Positions 1 to 8,280 of a stretch of 64,000 nucleotides of DNA are shown here, one piece after another. Source of the DNA: Streptomyces sp. NBC_00513 (lineage in GTDB: Bacteria > Actinomycetota > Actinomycetes > Streptomycetales > Streptomycetaceae). Each line of letters begins with the position of its first letter. Within the stretch, counting starts at the first letter, position 1. The position numbers and the translations under genes were made by a program. The stretch covers positions 372,001 through 436,000 of the forward strand of contig NZ_CP107845.1 in NCBI RefSeq assembly GCF_041431415.1, read 5' to 3'. Under the pieces are notes generated by a model. The model was not told the DNA's origin. It made no database searches and saw nothing but the letters and a program-made list of their open reading frames with translations.

Positions 1-480
1 GTTCATCCGGAAGCCCGAATCCCGAGCCGGCCATTCCGCTTGACGATTCAGCCGCCGCGTCACCGTGCCGGGAGCCATGTCCGGGGCCGTCCACATACGC
101 TGGACCAAGCCGAAACTGCGGGACTCGGCGGCGGCAGACCGCTGGACCTGGCTCGTCCTGGCCGCACACGCTCAGCTCTGTCTCGCCCGCCCACTCGCTC
201 AGGATCCACGTCGGCCATGGGAGCGGCCCGCGGAAGCGAAAAGGCTCACCCCGGCCCGGGTCCGGCGGGGGTTCAGGAACCTGCACGCGAAGACGGGCAC
301 ACCAGCCGGTGCACCGAAACCCACACGGCCCGGCCCCGGCCGCCCGCTCGGTTCGATGAGCCGGCGGCCCGCTACGACGTCGGACGAGTCCTCGCCACCG
401 GCGAGTCCTGCACCCGACCCGCACACTACAAGGTCGGCACCAAACCAAGACGCAGCTCTGAACCGAGTACGGCAGCGTGA
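1..480 (+). pseudogene. C-terminal remnant of a putative transposase (NF041680-like), frameshifted
   Basis: The window opens inside a gene. One frame reads AADRWTWLVLAAHAQLCLAR, RPWERP and LTPARVRRGFRNLHAKTG followed by PGPGRPLGS, a signature I associate with the C-terminal end of the Streptomyces putative transposases grouped as NF041680. Near position 355 the homology jumps to another frame that continues with ARYDVGRVLATGE and KVGTKPRR up to the stop at 480, so the copy carries a frameshift as well as lacking its 5' part in this window. The family name is from memory of related proteins; the frameshift is seen directly. Confidence 0.55.
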
Positions 481-554
481 AACTCCCGGCCGACAGCATG
501 GAAGTCGTGCGACCATTCGTCGGCCAACAGGGCCACGAGCGGGAACGAAGGACG

Positions 555-1028
555 ATGGAATACATCAATCTGGATGCACAGGTCGGCAACCTGTCAGGCG
601 TCATATCCCCGGCTCGATACCTGGAGCGTCTGCCGTCGCTGGCTGACGATCTGCCAGCCGGGGCCCGGGCATTCGCCACTGCGCCAGAGCACTACGACTT
701 CTACAGCAAGCGGTGCGTGAAGGATCTAGCGGTCCAGCACATCCGCCGCGTCGGAGCTGACGACCAGCAGATGGAGATCCAGTTCCGGCACAACTGCTGG
801 AAGCACGACGAAGACCTGGTCATCCGCTACATAGGTGTCTCCAGCTTCGATGGCGGAAGTATCGAGGACACCGACTGGGTGACCGTCGGGACGGTCATCC
901 TCGACGAGGTCCTGCCCCACCAGAACGGTTGCCGTCACGAGATCGCGTTCTGGAACAGCTCACTCACCGTCGTCTGCCATGACCTCATCGCGACCTGGAC
1001 CGCGGCTGACTGCCCCGACAACCCCTAG
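555..1028 (+). CDS. Conserved hypothetical protein, 157 aa
   Basis: I do not recognise a named family. The ATG at 555 is preceded by a GAACGAAGGA ribosome-binding site, which favours it over the in-frame upstream start at 477. The product begins MEYINLDAQVGNLSG and is rich in aromatic and acidic residues (HYDFYSKRCVKDL, FRHNCWKHDEDLVIRY, WVTVGTVILDEVL), with no signal peptide or membrane segment, so it is probably a soluble cytoplasmic beta-rich protein. It stands alone between two transposase remnants, so context says nothing about function. Codon use is normal for the window, which supports a real gene. Confidence 0.6.
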   Translation: MEYINLDAQVGNLSGVISPARYLERLPSLADDLPAGARAFATAPEHYDFYSKRCVKDLAVQHIRRVGADDQQMEIQFRHNCWKHDEDLVIRYIGVSSFDGGSIEDTDWVTVGTVILDEVLPHQNGCRHEIAFWNSSLTVVCHDLIATWTAADCPDNP

Positions 1029-1054
1029 ACCAGCAAGTCCCCTGCTCGCAGAGG

Positions 1055-1450
1055 TTAAACGGCAAGGGAATCGCTCGGGGTGCCGGGGACGACCATCTGC
1101 CCGATCCCGGCGACCTGCTCGTTGACGGCATTGAGCCAGGTGATGCCGCGCTTGAACCCGAAGTGCTTCGGGGACGGCGCCGCGCTGATCGTGCGGACCG
1201 GGTCGACGAACCGCGGTCCGTCGACCGAGGCCGGCAGACCGTCGCCCCAATACGCCACGACCGGCACCTGGGACTGGGCCTCGATCAGCATCGCGTTCGC
1301 CGCGGCGATGGTGTCGCCCCGGAGGTAGAACTGGTCAACGTGGACCAGCCGGGTACGGGTGAGCGCGTCGTGGCCGGGGTTGGTGACCGGGGTCATGCCG
1401 ATGTTGCACGCCTCGGACACCAACAGCGCGATCACCGAGGTGGTCAGGTC
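1055..1450 (-). pseudogene. Tn3-family transposase fragment
   Basis: The frame reads VSEACNIGMTPVTNPG, LVHVDQFYLRGDTIAAANA and VPVRTISAAPSPKHFG followed by FKRGITWLNAVNEQVAGIGQ and MVVPGTPSDSL. This matches the central part of the Tn3-family TnpA DDE domain (HVDQ-YLR, GYKRG-TWLN, QVAGIGQMVVPGTPRDSL). Only about 130 of some 1000 residues remain; the frame stops shortly after and neither terminal repeat nor resolvase is visible. Its upstream end is joined directly to an XRE regulator fragment, which marks a deletion or insertion breakpoint near 1450. Confidence 0.8.
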
Positions 1451-1556
1451 CTTCGATCCGGGCGGCGAAGTCCTTTCCGTTCACGCCGGCCTCGACGCGC
1501 AGTTCCCGCAGGCGCGCGCCGAGGGCCATCCTGGCGCTCTGGAAGTCCGTGCTCAC
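1451..1556 (-). pseudogene. N-terminal fragment of XRE-family regulator
   Basis: A GTG overlaps the stop of the upstream DUF6879 frame by 4 bases (GTGA), the usual arrangement of the DUF6879-XRE pair in Streptomyces. The frame begins with STDFQSARMALGARLRELRV followed by EAGVNGKDFAARI, the first helix of a helix-turn-helix domain, and then runs into Tn3 transposase sequence. The rest of the DNA-binding domain and the C-terminal domain are gone, so the product cannot be functional. Confidence 0.7.
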
Positions 1557-2071
1557 ACGGATGAACGTACCTGCGTCCACACCTCGGTTGAAGGGGACGC
1601 GAGGGGCCAGGCGCGGTCACGGGCCCGGCAGGCGGCGAGGACGTCGGCGGGGTCGTCGATGACCTCGACGCCGGTCGTGACGTCCTGCTCGTCAATATGG
1701 AAACGGACCAGGATTCGAGAGTCGAACAGCCAGAAGTCGTAGTCGGGCAGTTCCAGGTGCACGGCTTGCGCGCGGGCGAGTACGCGGATGTCCTCGCCCA
1801 TCGATGCGTTCGCCGTGGCGGAGGCCATCAGGAACCGCTGGCCGTCGGTCGGCGGCTCGTCGATGATCCGCACGCGGGAGAACCGGCCGCCCTGCGCGGT
1901 CCTCTCGCGGACGTTGACGTGCCACGCGTTGTCCGGTTCCGGCGCCGGGTCGACACCGCGCATGAACGCCTGAAAACGCGCGCCGGCCCGGTCGGTGGCG
2001 TACCCGCGGCGGGTCTCCAGCCGGAACGCGGTGTGTCGGTACTCGGCGAACAGGTGGGCGATGTCCTCGAC
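1553..2071 (-). pseudogene. DUF6879 family protein, start lost by fusion
   Basis: The body of a DUF6879 protein is intact: HLFAEYRHTAFRLETRRGYA, WHVNVRERTAQGGRFSRVRI, NASMGEDIRVLARAQAV and LPDYDFWLFDSRILVRFHID, about 170 residues, close to full family length. No ATG or GTG lies where the family normally starts; the codon at 2071 is GTC and the upstream sequence is the 5' end of another gene in a different frame. DUF6879 proteins usually partner an XRE regulator encoded immediately downstream, and that partner is also broken here. The function of the family is unknown to me. Confidence 0.75.
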
Positions 2072-2240
2072 TGCCGACCAGATCGAGCACTGCCGGGTCG
2101 ACCTTGTCTGCGGTCCACGCGAAGCCGGCAGCGGGGTTCCCCTCCAACTGGATGACCAGTGTGGCGGCCTGGGGAAGCTCCACGTCGCTTTGGCCGCCGC
2201 GCTGCCCGTTGATGGTCTTCGTCGAGGGCTTGTCACTCAT
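2072..2240 (-). pseudogene. 5' fragment of a chagasin-like (I42) peptidase inhibitor
   Basis: The ATG at 2240 has a strong GGAAGGAG ribosome-binding site. The frame reads DVELPQAATLVIQLEGNPAA then GFAWTADKVDPAVLDLVG. The EGNPAAGFAW segment resembles the NPTTGY-W loop that inserts into cysteine proteases in chagasin-family inhibitors. After about 57 residues the homology ends and the DUF6879 coding sequence begins in another frame, so this is a truncated start grafted onto a different gene. The family assignment rests on one motif and is moderate. Confidence 0.5.
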
Positions 2241-2518
2241 CGCGAATCCGCTCCTTCCAGGTACGGCCGTCCGGGCCGCTCAGTGCACCTCTGTGCTCCA
2301 CGCACCTTCCGACACCGCTGCGGGTATGCCCGAAGCCGGGGATCTGCTGTGCACTGCCATGGGCGAGGCGCTGCCGCGGGTCGGCCACAGCCCGGTGGGC
2401 TCGGGGCCCATGCGGGGGATGACTCGGCCGATGTGACCCAGCAGCAGCGCCTCACCGCGAGCTTGCGTTCAGCGCGGAGGTCGCACCCAGAGGCCCCCCG
2501 GGCCCGCGATGGGGCTCA

Positions 2519-3283
2519 TCACCGACGAACTCCGTACCCCAGGTACGTCACCAGCGGGCTCCCGCCCGGGTCAAGCACCATGTCGACCGAGTCCGGCAGT
2601 TGTTCGTCGGTCAGCGTGCCGCTACGACGTCCGCGTATCGCCCGCACCAGGCTGCGGACATCGCGCGGCTTGAACGCCGAGACGTCTCTCGCGGTCAGCC
2701 CCGCCCTACCGAGCGCCCGTGCGATCTCCACCGGGGTGCGCAGCCGCTGTGCGGCGTAGCGGCCACGGGGCATGATCCGTGTGCCCGGGAAGGCCTGGAA
2801 GGCGCCGAGGTAGATGAGGCGGGACACGAGTGTGCGGTTCACGGTGTCGTAGACGAAAGCGCCGCCGGGTCGCAGTACGCGTGCCGCCTCCGCGAGGACC
2901 GCATCCGGCCGTTCGGTGATTTCGAGGGTGTCGGCGCAGTACACGAGGTCGAAGGAGCTGTCCGGCAGGTCGAGTTCCTCCGCGGGTGCCGTCAGGTACG
3001 TGACGCCCGGCCCGTCGTCCGCCTCCAGGGCGAGGACCGTCGCGGCGTGTGACGCGTCGGCTGCGGTGACCTCGAACCCGAGCCGGGCGAGGCCGCGGGC
3101 CAAAAGGCCCCGTCCACTGCCCACGACGAGCGCCCTGCCGGCCGACGGGACAATATTCGACTCCCCGATCACATGGTCCAGGTACTCCACGCGTACGGAC
3201 TGGAAGGCGAGAGCACGGATGTGACGGCCGTCGACGGCCCCGAAGGCGTCCGAGTCGAGTGCGAGGTGCGGGGCGCTGGCCAT
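2519..3283 (-). CDS. SAM-dependent methyltransferase (UbiG/COQ3-like), 254 aa
   Basis: A class I methyltransferase fold is clear: motif I is ALVVGSGRGLLARGLA, followed by the acidic VTAADAS, motif II FDLVYCADTLE and motif III VLRPGGAFVYDTVNR. The architecture and the C-terminal region resemble UbiG/COQ3-type O-methyltransferases that act on phenols or quinones, but the substrate is not determined. The ATG at 3283 is preferred over 3310 because a GAGGGAG ribosome-binding site lies just upstream. It is transcribed divergently from an HxlR-type regulator, and two related palindromes occupy the gap, so it is probably the regulator's target. HxlR regulators often sense quinones or aldehydes, which would fit; this is inference. 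Confidence 0.85.
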   Translation of the reverse strand: MASAPHLALDSDAFGAVDGRHIRALAFQSVRVEYLDHVIGESNIVPSAGRALVVGSGRGLLARGLARLGFEVTAADASHAATVLALEADDGPGVTYLTAPAEELDLPDSSFDLVYCADTLEITERPDAVLAEAARVLRPGGAFVYDTVNRTLVSRLIYLGAFQAFPGTRIMPRGRYAAQRLRTPVEIARALGRAGLTARDVSAFKPRDVRSLVRAIRGRRSGTLTDEQLPDSVDMVLDPGGSPLVTYLGYGVRR

Positions 3284-3310
3284 GGCGGACTCCCTCGGCG
3301 ATCCGGTCAA

Positions 3311-3353
3311 GTTCCCTCAAGGAACCTAACATTGACGAGTTCCCTTAGGAAAC
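3311..3353. promoter_or_regulatory. Pair of HxlR-type operator palindromes in the divergent promoter
   Basis: Two related 15-bp imperfect palindromes lie 28 bases apart: GTTCCCTCAAGGAAC at 3311-3325 and GTTCCCTTAGGAAAC at 3339-3353. A plausible -35 TTGACG (3332-3337) with a weak -10 CATAGG 17 bp downstream would serve the rightward gene, so the second palindrome would sit between the -35 and -10 boxes. The sites are seen directly; binding by the adjacent HxlR protein is inferred. Confidence 0.6.
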
Positions 3354-3375
3354 CCATAGGCGCTACGGTGGGAGC

Positions 3376-3885
3376 GTGGCCCGTACCTCCCTCTCCTCCG
3401 TCGCGTGCTCGATCGCCCGCGCGACCGACCTGTTCGGCGACGCCTGGACGGCCCTGATCATGCGGGACGTCCTCGTCGGCATCAGGCGCTTCGACGAGCT
3501 GGCAGAGGACCTCGGCCTCTCACGCAAGGTCCTTGCGGCGCGACTGGCCCGGCTGGTGGAGGAGGGCGTGCTCACGCGCGAGCGATACCAGGCGAGCCCC
3601 CCGCGCGAGGAGTACGTGGCCACGGAGAAGGGCCGGGAGCTCTACCCCGTCCTGCTGACACTGATGGCCTGGGGCGACAAGTGGTACGCGGATCCCGCAG
3701 GGCCGCCCGCCCGGATCCACCACGACGCCTGCGGGCACATCGCCACGCCGGTCGTGACCTGCGACGCCTGCGGGGATTCACTCACGGTGACCTCCACAAC
3801 CCAACTACCGGGTCCCGGAGGACGCACAGGGCCGAAGACACTGCTCCTGGGACCGCTTATCGCCGCGCGCGGGCAAGGAACCTGA
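3376..3885 (+). CDS. HxlR-family winged-helix transcriptional regulator, 169 aa
   Basis: The N-terminal 100 residues form a typical HxlR winged helix: CSIARATDLFGDAWTALIMR, RRFDELAEDLGLSRKVLAAR, LVEEGVLTRE and the wing PREEYVATEKGRELYPVLL. The C-terminal extension (HHDACGHIATPVVTCDACGD) is the CxxC-containing tail common in actinobacterial members of about 160 residues. The start is a GTG preceded by GTGGGAG. It is divergent from the methyltransferase and likely autoregulates and controls it through the two palindromes in between. The ligand is unknown. Confidence 0.88.
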   Translation: MARTSLSSVACSIARATDLFGDAWTALIMRDVLVGIRRFDELAEDLGLSRKVLAARLARLVEEGVLTRERYQASPPREEYVATEKGRELYPVLLTLMAWGDKWYADPAGPPARIHHDACGHIATPVVTCDACGDSLTVTSTTQLPGPGGRTGPKTLLLGPLIAARGQGT

Positions 3886-4074
3886 AACCGCCGGGCGCCA
3901 AGGTCCTCGGGCAGGTGATTGGTGCGCCGGAGACTGTCGCCGAGCGGCGGCGCCGGCTGACCCGATACAACACCCGACTCCGACAATCCCTGTGGGCCGC
4001 ACCGGCAGCGACATCGACGACAGTGCCCGGGATCTGGTTACGGATCGAGACACTGGTGACCGGACCGGTCGCGA

Positions 4075-4228
4075 GGGAACCTCGGTGGCCTTCACCAGGA
4101 CCTTGACGGCGGAGCCCTCGGTCAGGCCCAGCTCCGTCGCACCGTCGGTGGTGATCGCGGCGGTGACGTCCCGGCCGCCGTCCGGGCGGACCTTCATCGA
4201 CGGCATGGCCTCACCCGAGGCGATCGAG
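4075..4228 (-). pseudogene. TOBE/Mop (molybdate-binding) domain fragment
   Basis: The frame reads SIASGEAMPSMKVRPDGG, RDVTAAITTDGATELGLTEG and SAVKVLVKATEV, which is the compact TOBE/Mop domain found in molybdate-binding regulators and transporters. There is no start codon context and sequence on both sides loses homology, so I read it as a domain-sized scrap. The rest of 3886-4490 holds no other gene I can support; a short direct repeat GATCTGGTTACGGA occurs near 4030 and 4240. Confidence 0.5.
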
Positions 4229-4290
4229 TGACAGCGCCGGCGATCTGGTTACGGAGGGACAGGCTCATGGAAGAAGAACCACGCCTCACT

Positions 4291-4324
4291 GAGCTTCTTC
4301 GAGTTGGCCACCGATCGGGTGATT
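4291..4324. repeat. Left copy of a 34-bp perfect inverted repeat
   Basis: TGAGCTTCTTCGAGTTGG continuing to CGGGTGAT recurs as an exact reverse complement at 6542-6575. In protein terms both copies encode SFFELATDRV, so they are the homologous ends of two related, now broken, genes in opposite orientation. Together they bracket the SUKH gene and the IS5 element. Confidence 0.8.
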
Positions 4325-4493
4325 GCGACTGAGCGCTTCAGTGTCGAGTGGGCGGCCGCAGCGTCCGGTGCCAGCAGCTTGGTGAGCCGGGACGAGGGTC
4401 CACTCGAGCTTGCCGGCCTGAACGCCAACCCGGCGGCAAGGCCGGTGAGCGACGATCAAGCTGTTGTCAGCCGCTGACTCTAAGGTCGGCCCT

Positions 4494-5639
4494 ATGACAT
4501 CAGACCTGGTCCAGGACTCATGGACTCGCATCGACGCGTGGCTGCGCGAGCACGCGCCCCGCACGTTTGCCACGCTTCGGCCGCCCGCAGGAGACGAGGA
4601 GATCGCAGCAGCGCAACAGGAACTTGGGGTCACCTTTCCTCCGGACCTGGTCGCTTCACTCCAACGGCACAACGGGGCGCTGGAGGGACCTGAGGCTTTC
4701 CGCTTCAGCACGGGCGACCGGCTGCTCGGAGTGAGCGGAATCCTCGGGGACACCGGGTTCATGCGCGGCATCGACCAGGGCCTCGACGGGGAGACCGAGG
4801 ACTACTGGCTTCACGATTACGTGAAGTTCGGTTCTTACGACGTGACGTCGGACGGTCTTCTGATGGATTGCCGTACCGGGCGGGACTCCTTCGGCGCGAT
4901 CGGGCGGTTCTTCGACGAGACCGGCACCAGTTTCGGAGAGGTCGACTCGCTGGGTGAGTATCTGGCCGAACTGGCCGGCACGCTTGAGCGCGGCCAGGAC
5001 GCCGGTGTCGTCACCTTCAACGGCCGGCTGTTCTGGGAGGCGCGTCCGCCTGCCAGGCCGCAGTACAGTGCCGACGAGCCCCTTCCCGCACCGGATGAGC
5101 AGCTGCCAGAGCTGGACCTGTCCTACAGTCCCACCGACCTCCTCCACGTGAGCCACCTGGACGGACATGAGGAACTCGGTGCACTGATCGCGACCCTGCC
5201 GTATGAGCAGGTGGTCGAGGCCGCGCGGAAGCAGCTGCGCAGACTGGCGGTCGAAACGGGCCTGAACAACTACCTGGAGGTCAAGACAGCCCTGGACGCG
5301 TGGGAGTGCGGTGTGGCCCTGCCGCAGCCTGACCAGACCGGCCCGCTCGCCTTGCGACTCCGCGCGGTGCTCGCACAGGCCGACACCGGCCGAGACCACA
5401 CGCGCAGGTGGGCCGCGGAGAAAATAGCCCTCGGGATCTGGGGGTCCCCGTACAGGTCCGTGTGCGAGAGCGCGGAGACCCGGAGTCACTTCACTCTCGA
5501 CTGGCGTGCGGATCTGCATGCGGACCTGGGCAATCAGCCCCTGCCACCGACACCTGACGACCGATTTTGGGGGGCGCTGCGCAACCCCGCCATCGACTCC
5601 AGTTGGTACGCGGCCCAGTACAGCCAGGATCAGGACTGA
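4494..5639 (+). CDS. SMI1/KNR4 (SUKH-1) family protein, 381 aa
   Basis: The N-terminal 170 residues carry the SUKH signature: WTRIDAWLREHAP, PPAGDEEIAAAQQELGVTFP, PDLVASLQRHNGA, and later DGLLMDCRTGRDSFGAIGRF with SLGEYLAELAGTLERG. SUKH-1 proteins bind diverse partners and in bacteria are often immunity proteins against contact-dependent or polymorphic toxins. The C-terminal half (residues about 200-381) is a second region I do not recognise. The ATG at 4494 is preferred because upstream in-frame sequence is not protein-like. No toxin gene is visible next to it; downstream lies a disrupted IS5 transposase. It could be an orphan immunity or a housekeeping SUKH protein. Confidence 0.85.
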   Translation: MTSDLVQDSWTRIDAWLREHAPRTFATLRPPAGDEEIAAAQQELGVTFPPDLVASLQRHNGALEGPEAFRFSTGDRLLGVSGILGDTGFMRGIDQGLDGETEDYWLHDYVKFGSYDVTSDGLLMDCRTGRDSFGAIGRFFDETGTSFGEVDSLGEYLAELAGTLERGQDAGVVTFNGRLFWEARPPARPQYSADEPLPAPDEQLPELDLSYSPTDLLHVSHLDGHEELGALIATLPYEQVVEAARKQLRRLAVETGLNNYLEVKTALDAWECGVALPQPDQTGPLALRLRAVLAQADTGRDHTRRWAAEKIALGIWGSPYRSVCESAETRSHFTLDWRADLHADLGNQPLPPTPDDRFWGALRNPAIDSSWYAAQYSQDQD

Positions 5640-5712
5640 CCCCAGGGGTTTCGGTTCCGCGTGAGCGCTTCATGCGGCGGTTATCGCCAGACGAAGCGCT
5701 CACTAAGGATCT

Positions 5713-6460
5713 TCAGCGTTGCCGCTCCAGCGTGAGGATGGCCTTGGCGATTGACGTCATGCGGTTGGGGCTGCACCGGGACCTGAGGAAGATCCGCCAG
5801 GACTTCAGGATCGCGACACCGCGTTCCACGGGCGCTCGAGCTGCGGCCAGTGCCCGGTTGAGGGTCTTTTCGGTGGGAGTGAGTTCCTGGAGTGGCTTGC
5901 GTTTGATGCCGGTCGTCAGCCACGGTCCGCCACCTTGGTAGGCGAGATCGGCCAGGATGGGAACACCCTGGCGCTCGCAGATCCGGATGATCCGGTGGGT
6001 ACGGGCGGCGGTCAGGTCGTGTGTGCGGCCCGGCAGGGCGGGCGAGATCCACAGCAGCCGGCCGCCGGGGTCGGTGACGACCTGCACGTTCACGCCGTGG
6101 CGCCGGTGTTTGTGGGAGTAGTCGACCCGGCCGTCGCCGACCCGGTCGCACTCGGCGAGGGTGCCGTCGAGCAGGACAAAGTCGGGATCGTGCTCGCAGC
6201 GTCTTGAGCAGACCCAGTGCTCGTTCGGCGAGCAGGTCAACGACCGCGCGGGTGTAGGCGTGGGCGGTGGACTCGCTGATCCCGAACCCGGCGGCGATCT
6301 TCGCAAGAGTGGTGTGCTCTCGTAGGTACACCAGTGCCACCATCGCCCGCTGAGACGGACGGAGCTTGCAGCGCCGGTCGCCCTCACGAGTGACAACCAG
6401 CATGGTCACCCACTCCACGAGCGCATGCGGCAGGTCAAGTGCGGCAGGATGGATGACCAA
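5713..6460 (-). pseudogene. IS5-family transposase, disrupted by a frameshift
   Basis: The N-terminal part starts at a TTG at 6460 and contains a helix-turn-helix ([40 protein letters not shown]). The catalytic DDE part continues in another frame: [42 protein letters not shown] and [13 protein letters not shown]. The switch falls near 6195, where the two frames overlap in the sequence encoding LLKTLR and EHDPDF. I see no homopolymer slippery site there, so a mutation is more likely than programmed frameshifting. DDE_Tnp_4 type; the element would be mobile only if complemented in trans. Confidence 0.85.
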
Positions 6461-6524
6461 CGAGGCCCCCGAGCAACGTGATTGAGACGTCAGACATCTC
6501 GATCAACAGCTCGGGGGCCTCGTT
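6459..6524. repeat. Stem-loop at the 5' edge of the IS5 element
   Basis: AACGAGGCCCCCGAGC (6459-6474) is the exact reverse complement of GCTCGGGGGCCTCGTT (6509-6524), giving 16-bp arms around a 34-base spacer. It lies at the start codon of the transposase and may be an end of the element or a structure that shields the gene from outside transcription. No matching sequence is seen at the other end of the transposase gene. Confidence 0.6.
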
Positions 6525-6770
6525 CGTTGCGCTTCACGACCATCACCCGATCGGTGGCCAACTCGAAGAAGCTCACCGAATCGGTCGATCGGCTCGCTTC
6601 GATGGCATCGCGCAGGACTTCGAGGCCGGGGTGACGGCGGTGGCGTGGTGTGCGCCCTTGCGGACGTCCAGGCGCAGGAAAGCGCCGGAGCCGCTGATGT
6701 CGATCACAGCTCCCTCCGGTCACTTTCGTCCCACGGCACCGATCGCCACATCCACATGCCGAAGAGCCTC
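6525..6770 (-). pseudogene. Degenerate hypothetical gene (SFFELATDRV motif)
   Basis: On the reverse strand one frame reads HVDVAIGAVGRKVTEGAVID then ISGSGAFLRLDVRKGAHHAT, and a neighbouring frame continues LEVLRDAIEASRSTDS and VSFFELATDRVMVVKRNER. Protein-like sequence in two frames implies a frameshifted gene. Its end matches the copy at 4291-4324 exactly for 34 bp. I do not recognise the family. Confidence 0.35.
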
Positions 6771-6929
6771 CCGAAACTACGAAAAGCCCGATGGTCATGC
6801 CCCTGATCAGCGGGCTCTCAATGCCTCCGGAGCCGATGACACCACCTTCAGGCCATGAGATCGCCGGGGGGAGATCACGCCGACCCCGAAGGCCGGGCGC
6901 CCCATTACGGGGTAACCAAGAAGGTAGTG

Positions 6930-7034
6930 GGGGGGGGTGACACCGAGGTCGGCCAACGGCCAGCGCTGCTCGACGCTCAGCCGCCCCCAGTCCATGCGTG
7001 CATGGCCGGCCCGGCCGATGTCCTCGCCGTGCAT
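6930..7034 (-). pseudogene. Helicase-associated (HA) domain scrap
   Basis: About 35 residues, MHGEDIGRAGHARMDWGRL then SVEQRWPLADLGVTPP, resemble the helicase-associated repeats found in large Streptomyces helicases (pattern GxDIGxWxxxQ, WxxLxxxQxxxLxxLGV). There is no continuation on either side. The match is short and the call tentative. Confidence 0.35.
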
Positions 7035-7087
7035 GGCTACCCGAGCGATTCCGGCCGGTCTCTCACGAAGGCCAAGAGTCGACCGCG

Positions 7088-7576
7088 CTACCCGGAAGTA
7101 GAAATGAGATTCACCGTGTAGCTTGCGGTGAATCTACATTCCTGGGTGCCGAAGGAGGCGTTGTGGAGGCAATCGATTGCCTGAAATCCATCGATGTCGT
7201 CAAAGCGTATACGGCGCCTGGAGCAGCCGAAATATGGGACTTCAGTGACCGTTCCGCTTTCTACTATTCTTTGCATCAAATCAGGGTCGAGTATCAGCAT
7301 CTGATTAAGGTGTCCGACGCTCTCCTCTTCGAATTGGGAAACGGTAAGCCGCTGCGTGACGTTATATGTGAGACTCTCGCCCGGTGCAAGGCCCTGTACC
7401 CCACTTGGATGCATTGGCTCCCCCTCTGCTCTGGCGTATAGGCCCCCAGACTGAAACACTTGCTCATCGTCTACCGCGCGGACCGTGCGGACAACTATGA
7501 CGCCCATCGGACCTATTCGATTGATACCCGTGTTAGCTATGCTCGCCAACGTAACGTCAACCGTCTTCCTAGTCAT
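7088..7576 (-). CDS. Hypothetical protein, 162 aa, unusually low GC
   Basis: The ATG at 7576 follows GAAGGAAA and is favoured over the in-frame upstream start at 7603. The product starts MTRKTVDVTLASIANTGINR and alternates beta-like segments (GVIVVRTVRAVDDEQVF, SLTYNVTQRLTVSQFEEE, ECRFTASYTVNLIS). It is probably an all-beta soluble protein with no membrane segment. Codon use differs sharply from neighbours, with many A/T-ending codons and ATA, so it looks recently acquired from a lower-GC source. I do not recognise a family. Neighbours are all remnants and give no clue. Confidence 0.55.
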   Translation of the reverse strand: MTRKTVDVTLASIANTGINRIGPMGVIVVRTVRAVDDEQVFQSGGLYARAEGEPMHPSGVQGLAPGESLTYNVTQRLTVSQFEEESVGHLNQMLILDPDLMQRIVESGTVTEVPYFGCSRRRIRFDDIDGFQAIDCLHNASFGTQECRFTASYTVNLISTSG

Positions 7577-8079
7577 GACGTTTCCTTCTCGCGATCTCCG
7601 CATCGGGCGCCTGGAGTCTTGGTTGAGTGACTTACAGATCCATCGCCTGCACCAGCCTAGGCAGGCTCATACTGTCCATCAGTCGTTCTCGCAACCGGTG
7701 AGAAGCGCCGGCGCCGCAGATGCTCATAGTGGCCCCAGTCATGCCCGGAAACCTGCCAAGCGGTGGAAGGTTGACCTGAGATCCTGGCTGCCTGGCTCTC
7801 AATTCGATGCTCCCTCCGGCCTTGTGCGTCGGCAACTGGAGATGCACACGGTTCCAGCGGCTACGACACCCGCCACAGGTGTTCGGGGTCACTTGCCTTG
7901 AGGTGAGAGATCCGGGGCGTGTGTCCGTACTGTCATCGATCGATAGTTGCGCAGGTCGTGTACTGACACGAAGGCAAGAGAGCGCACTTGTGCGCCTGGA
8001 TCGCCGAGTCCGGAAAAAGCTGTTCCCAGTGGGCCCTGGTCGGCAGCCCCTCCGGGAAACGTACGTGAAGGACCAGGCG

Positions 8080-8280
8080 GCCCCGAACTGTCTTATCACC
8101 GCCTCCGACCGGTCCAAGGCCGACAATGACCCGGCCGAGCGGCTACCCTCCGACGGCTCCTACCACTGAACGTACGCCGCGACGTGGGTAGGGGCCAGAG
8201 TGCGCTGGGACTTGGCCGTCAACGAGAACGAGCACCAGGCCCCTGCTCGGGCTAGCCAAGGACTGTCCCACCACCACCGT
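8080..8280 (+). pseudogene. HNH endonuclease C-terminal remnant, copy A
   Basis: The frame reads ITASDRSKADNDPAERLPSD then GSYH and a stop; after the stop it continues TYAATWVGARVRWDLAVNEN. This is the C-terminal part of the secreted GmrSD/DUF1524-like HNH endonucleases common in Streptomyces (AVSAASNRSKxDxDPxxW, CxYxxxWVxxKxxWxLTV). The catalytic part is absent. A better preserved copy of the same segment lies near 55.6 kb; the two share nucleotide sequence closely, down to the CCACCACC run at the end. Confidence 0.65.
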
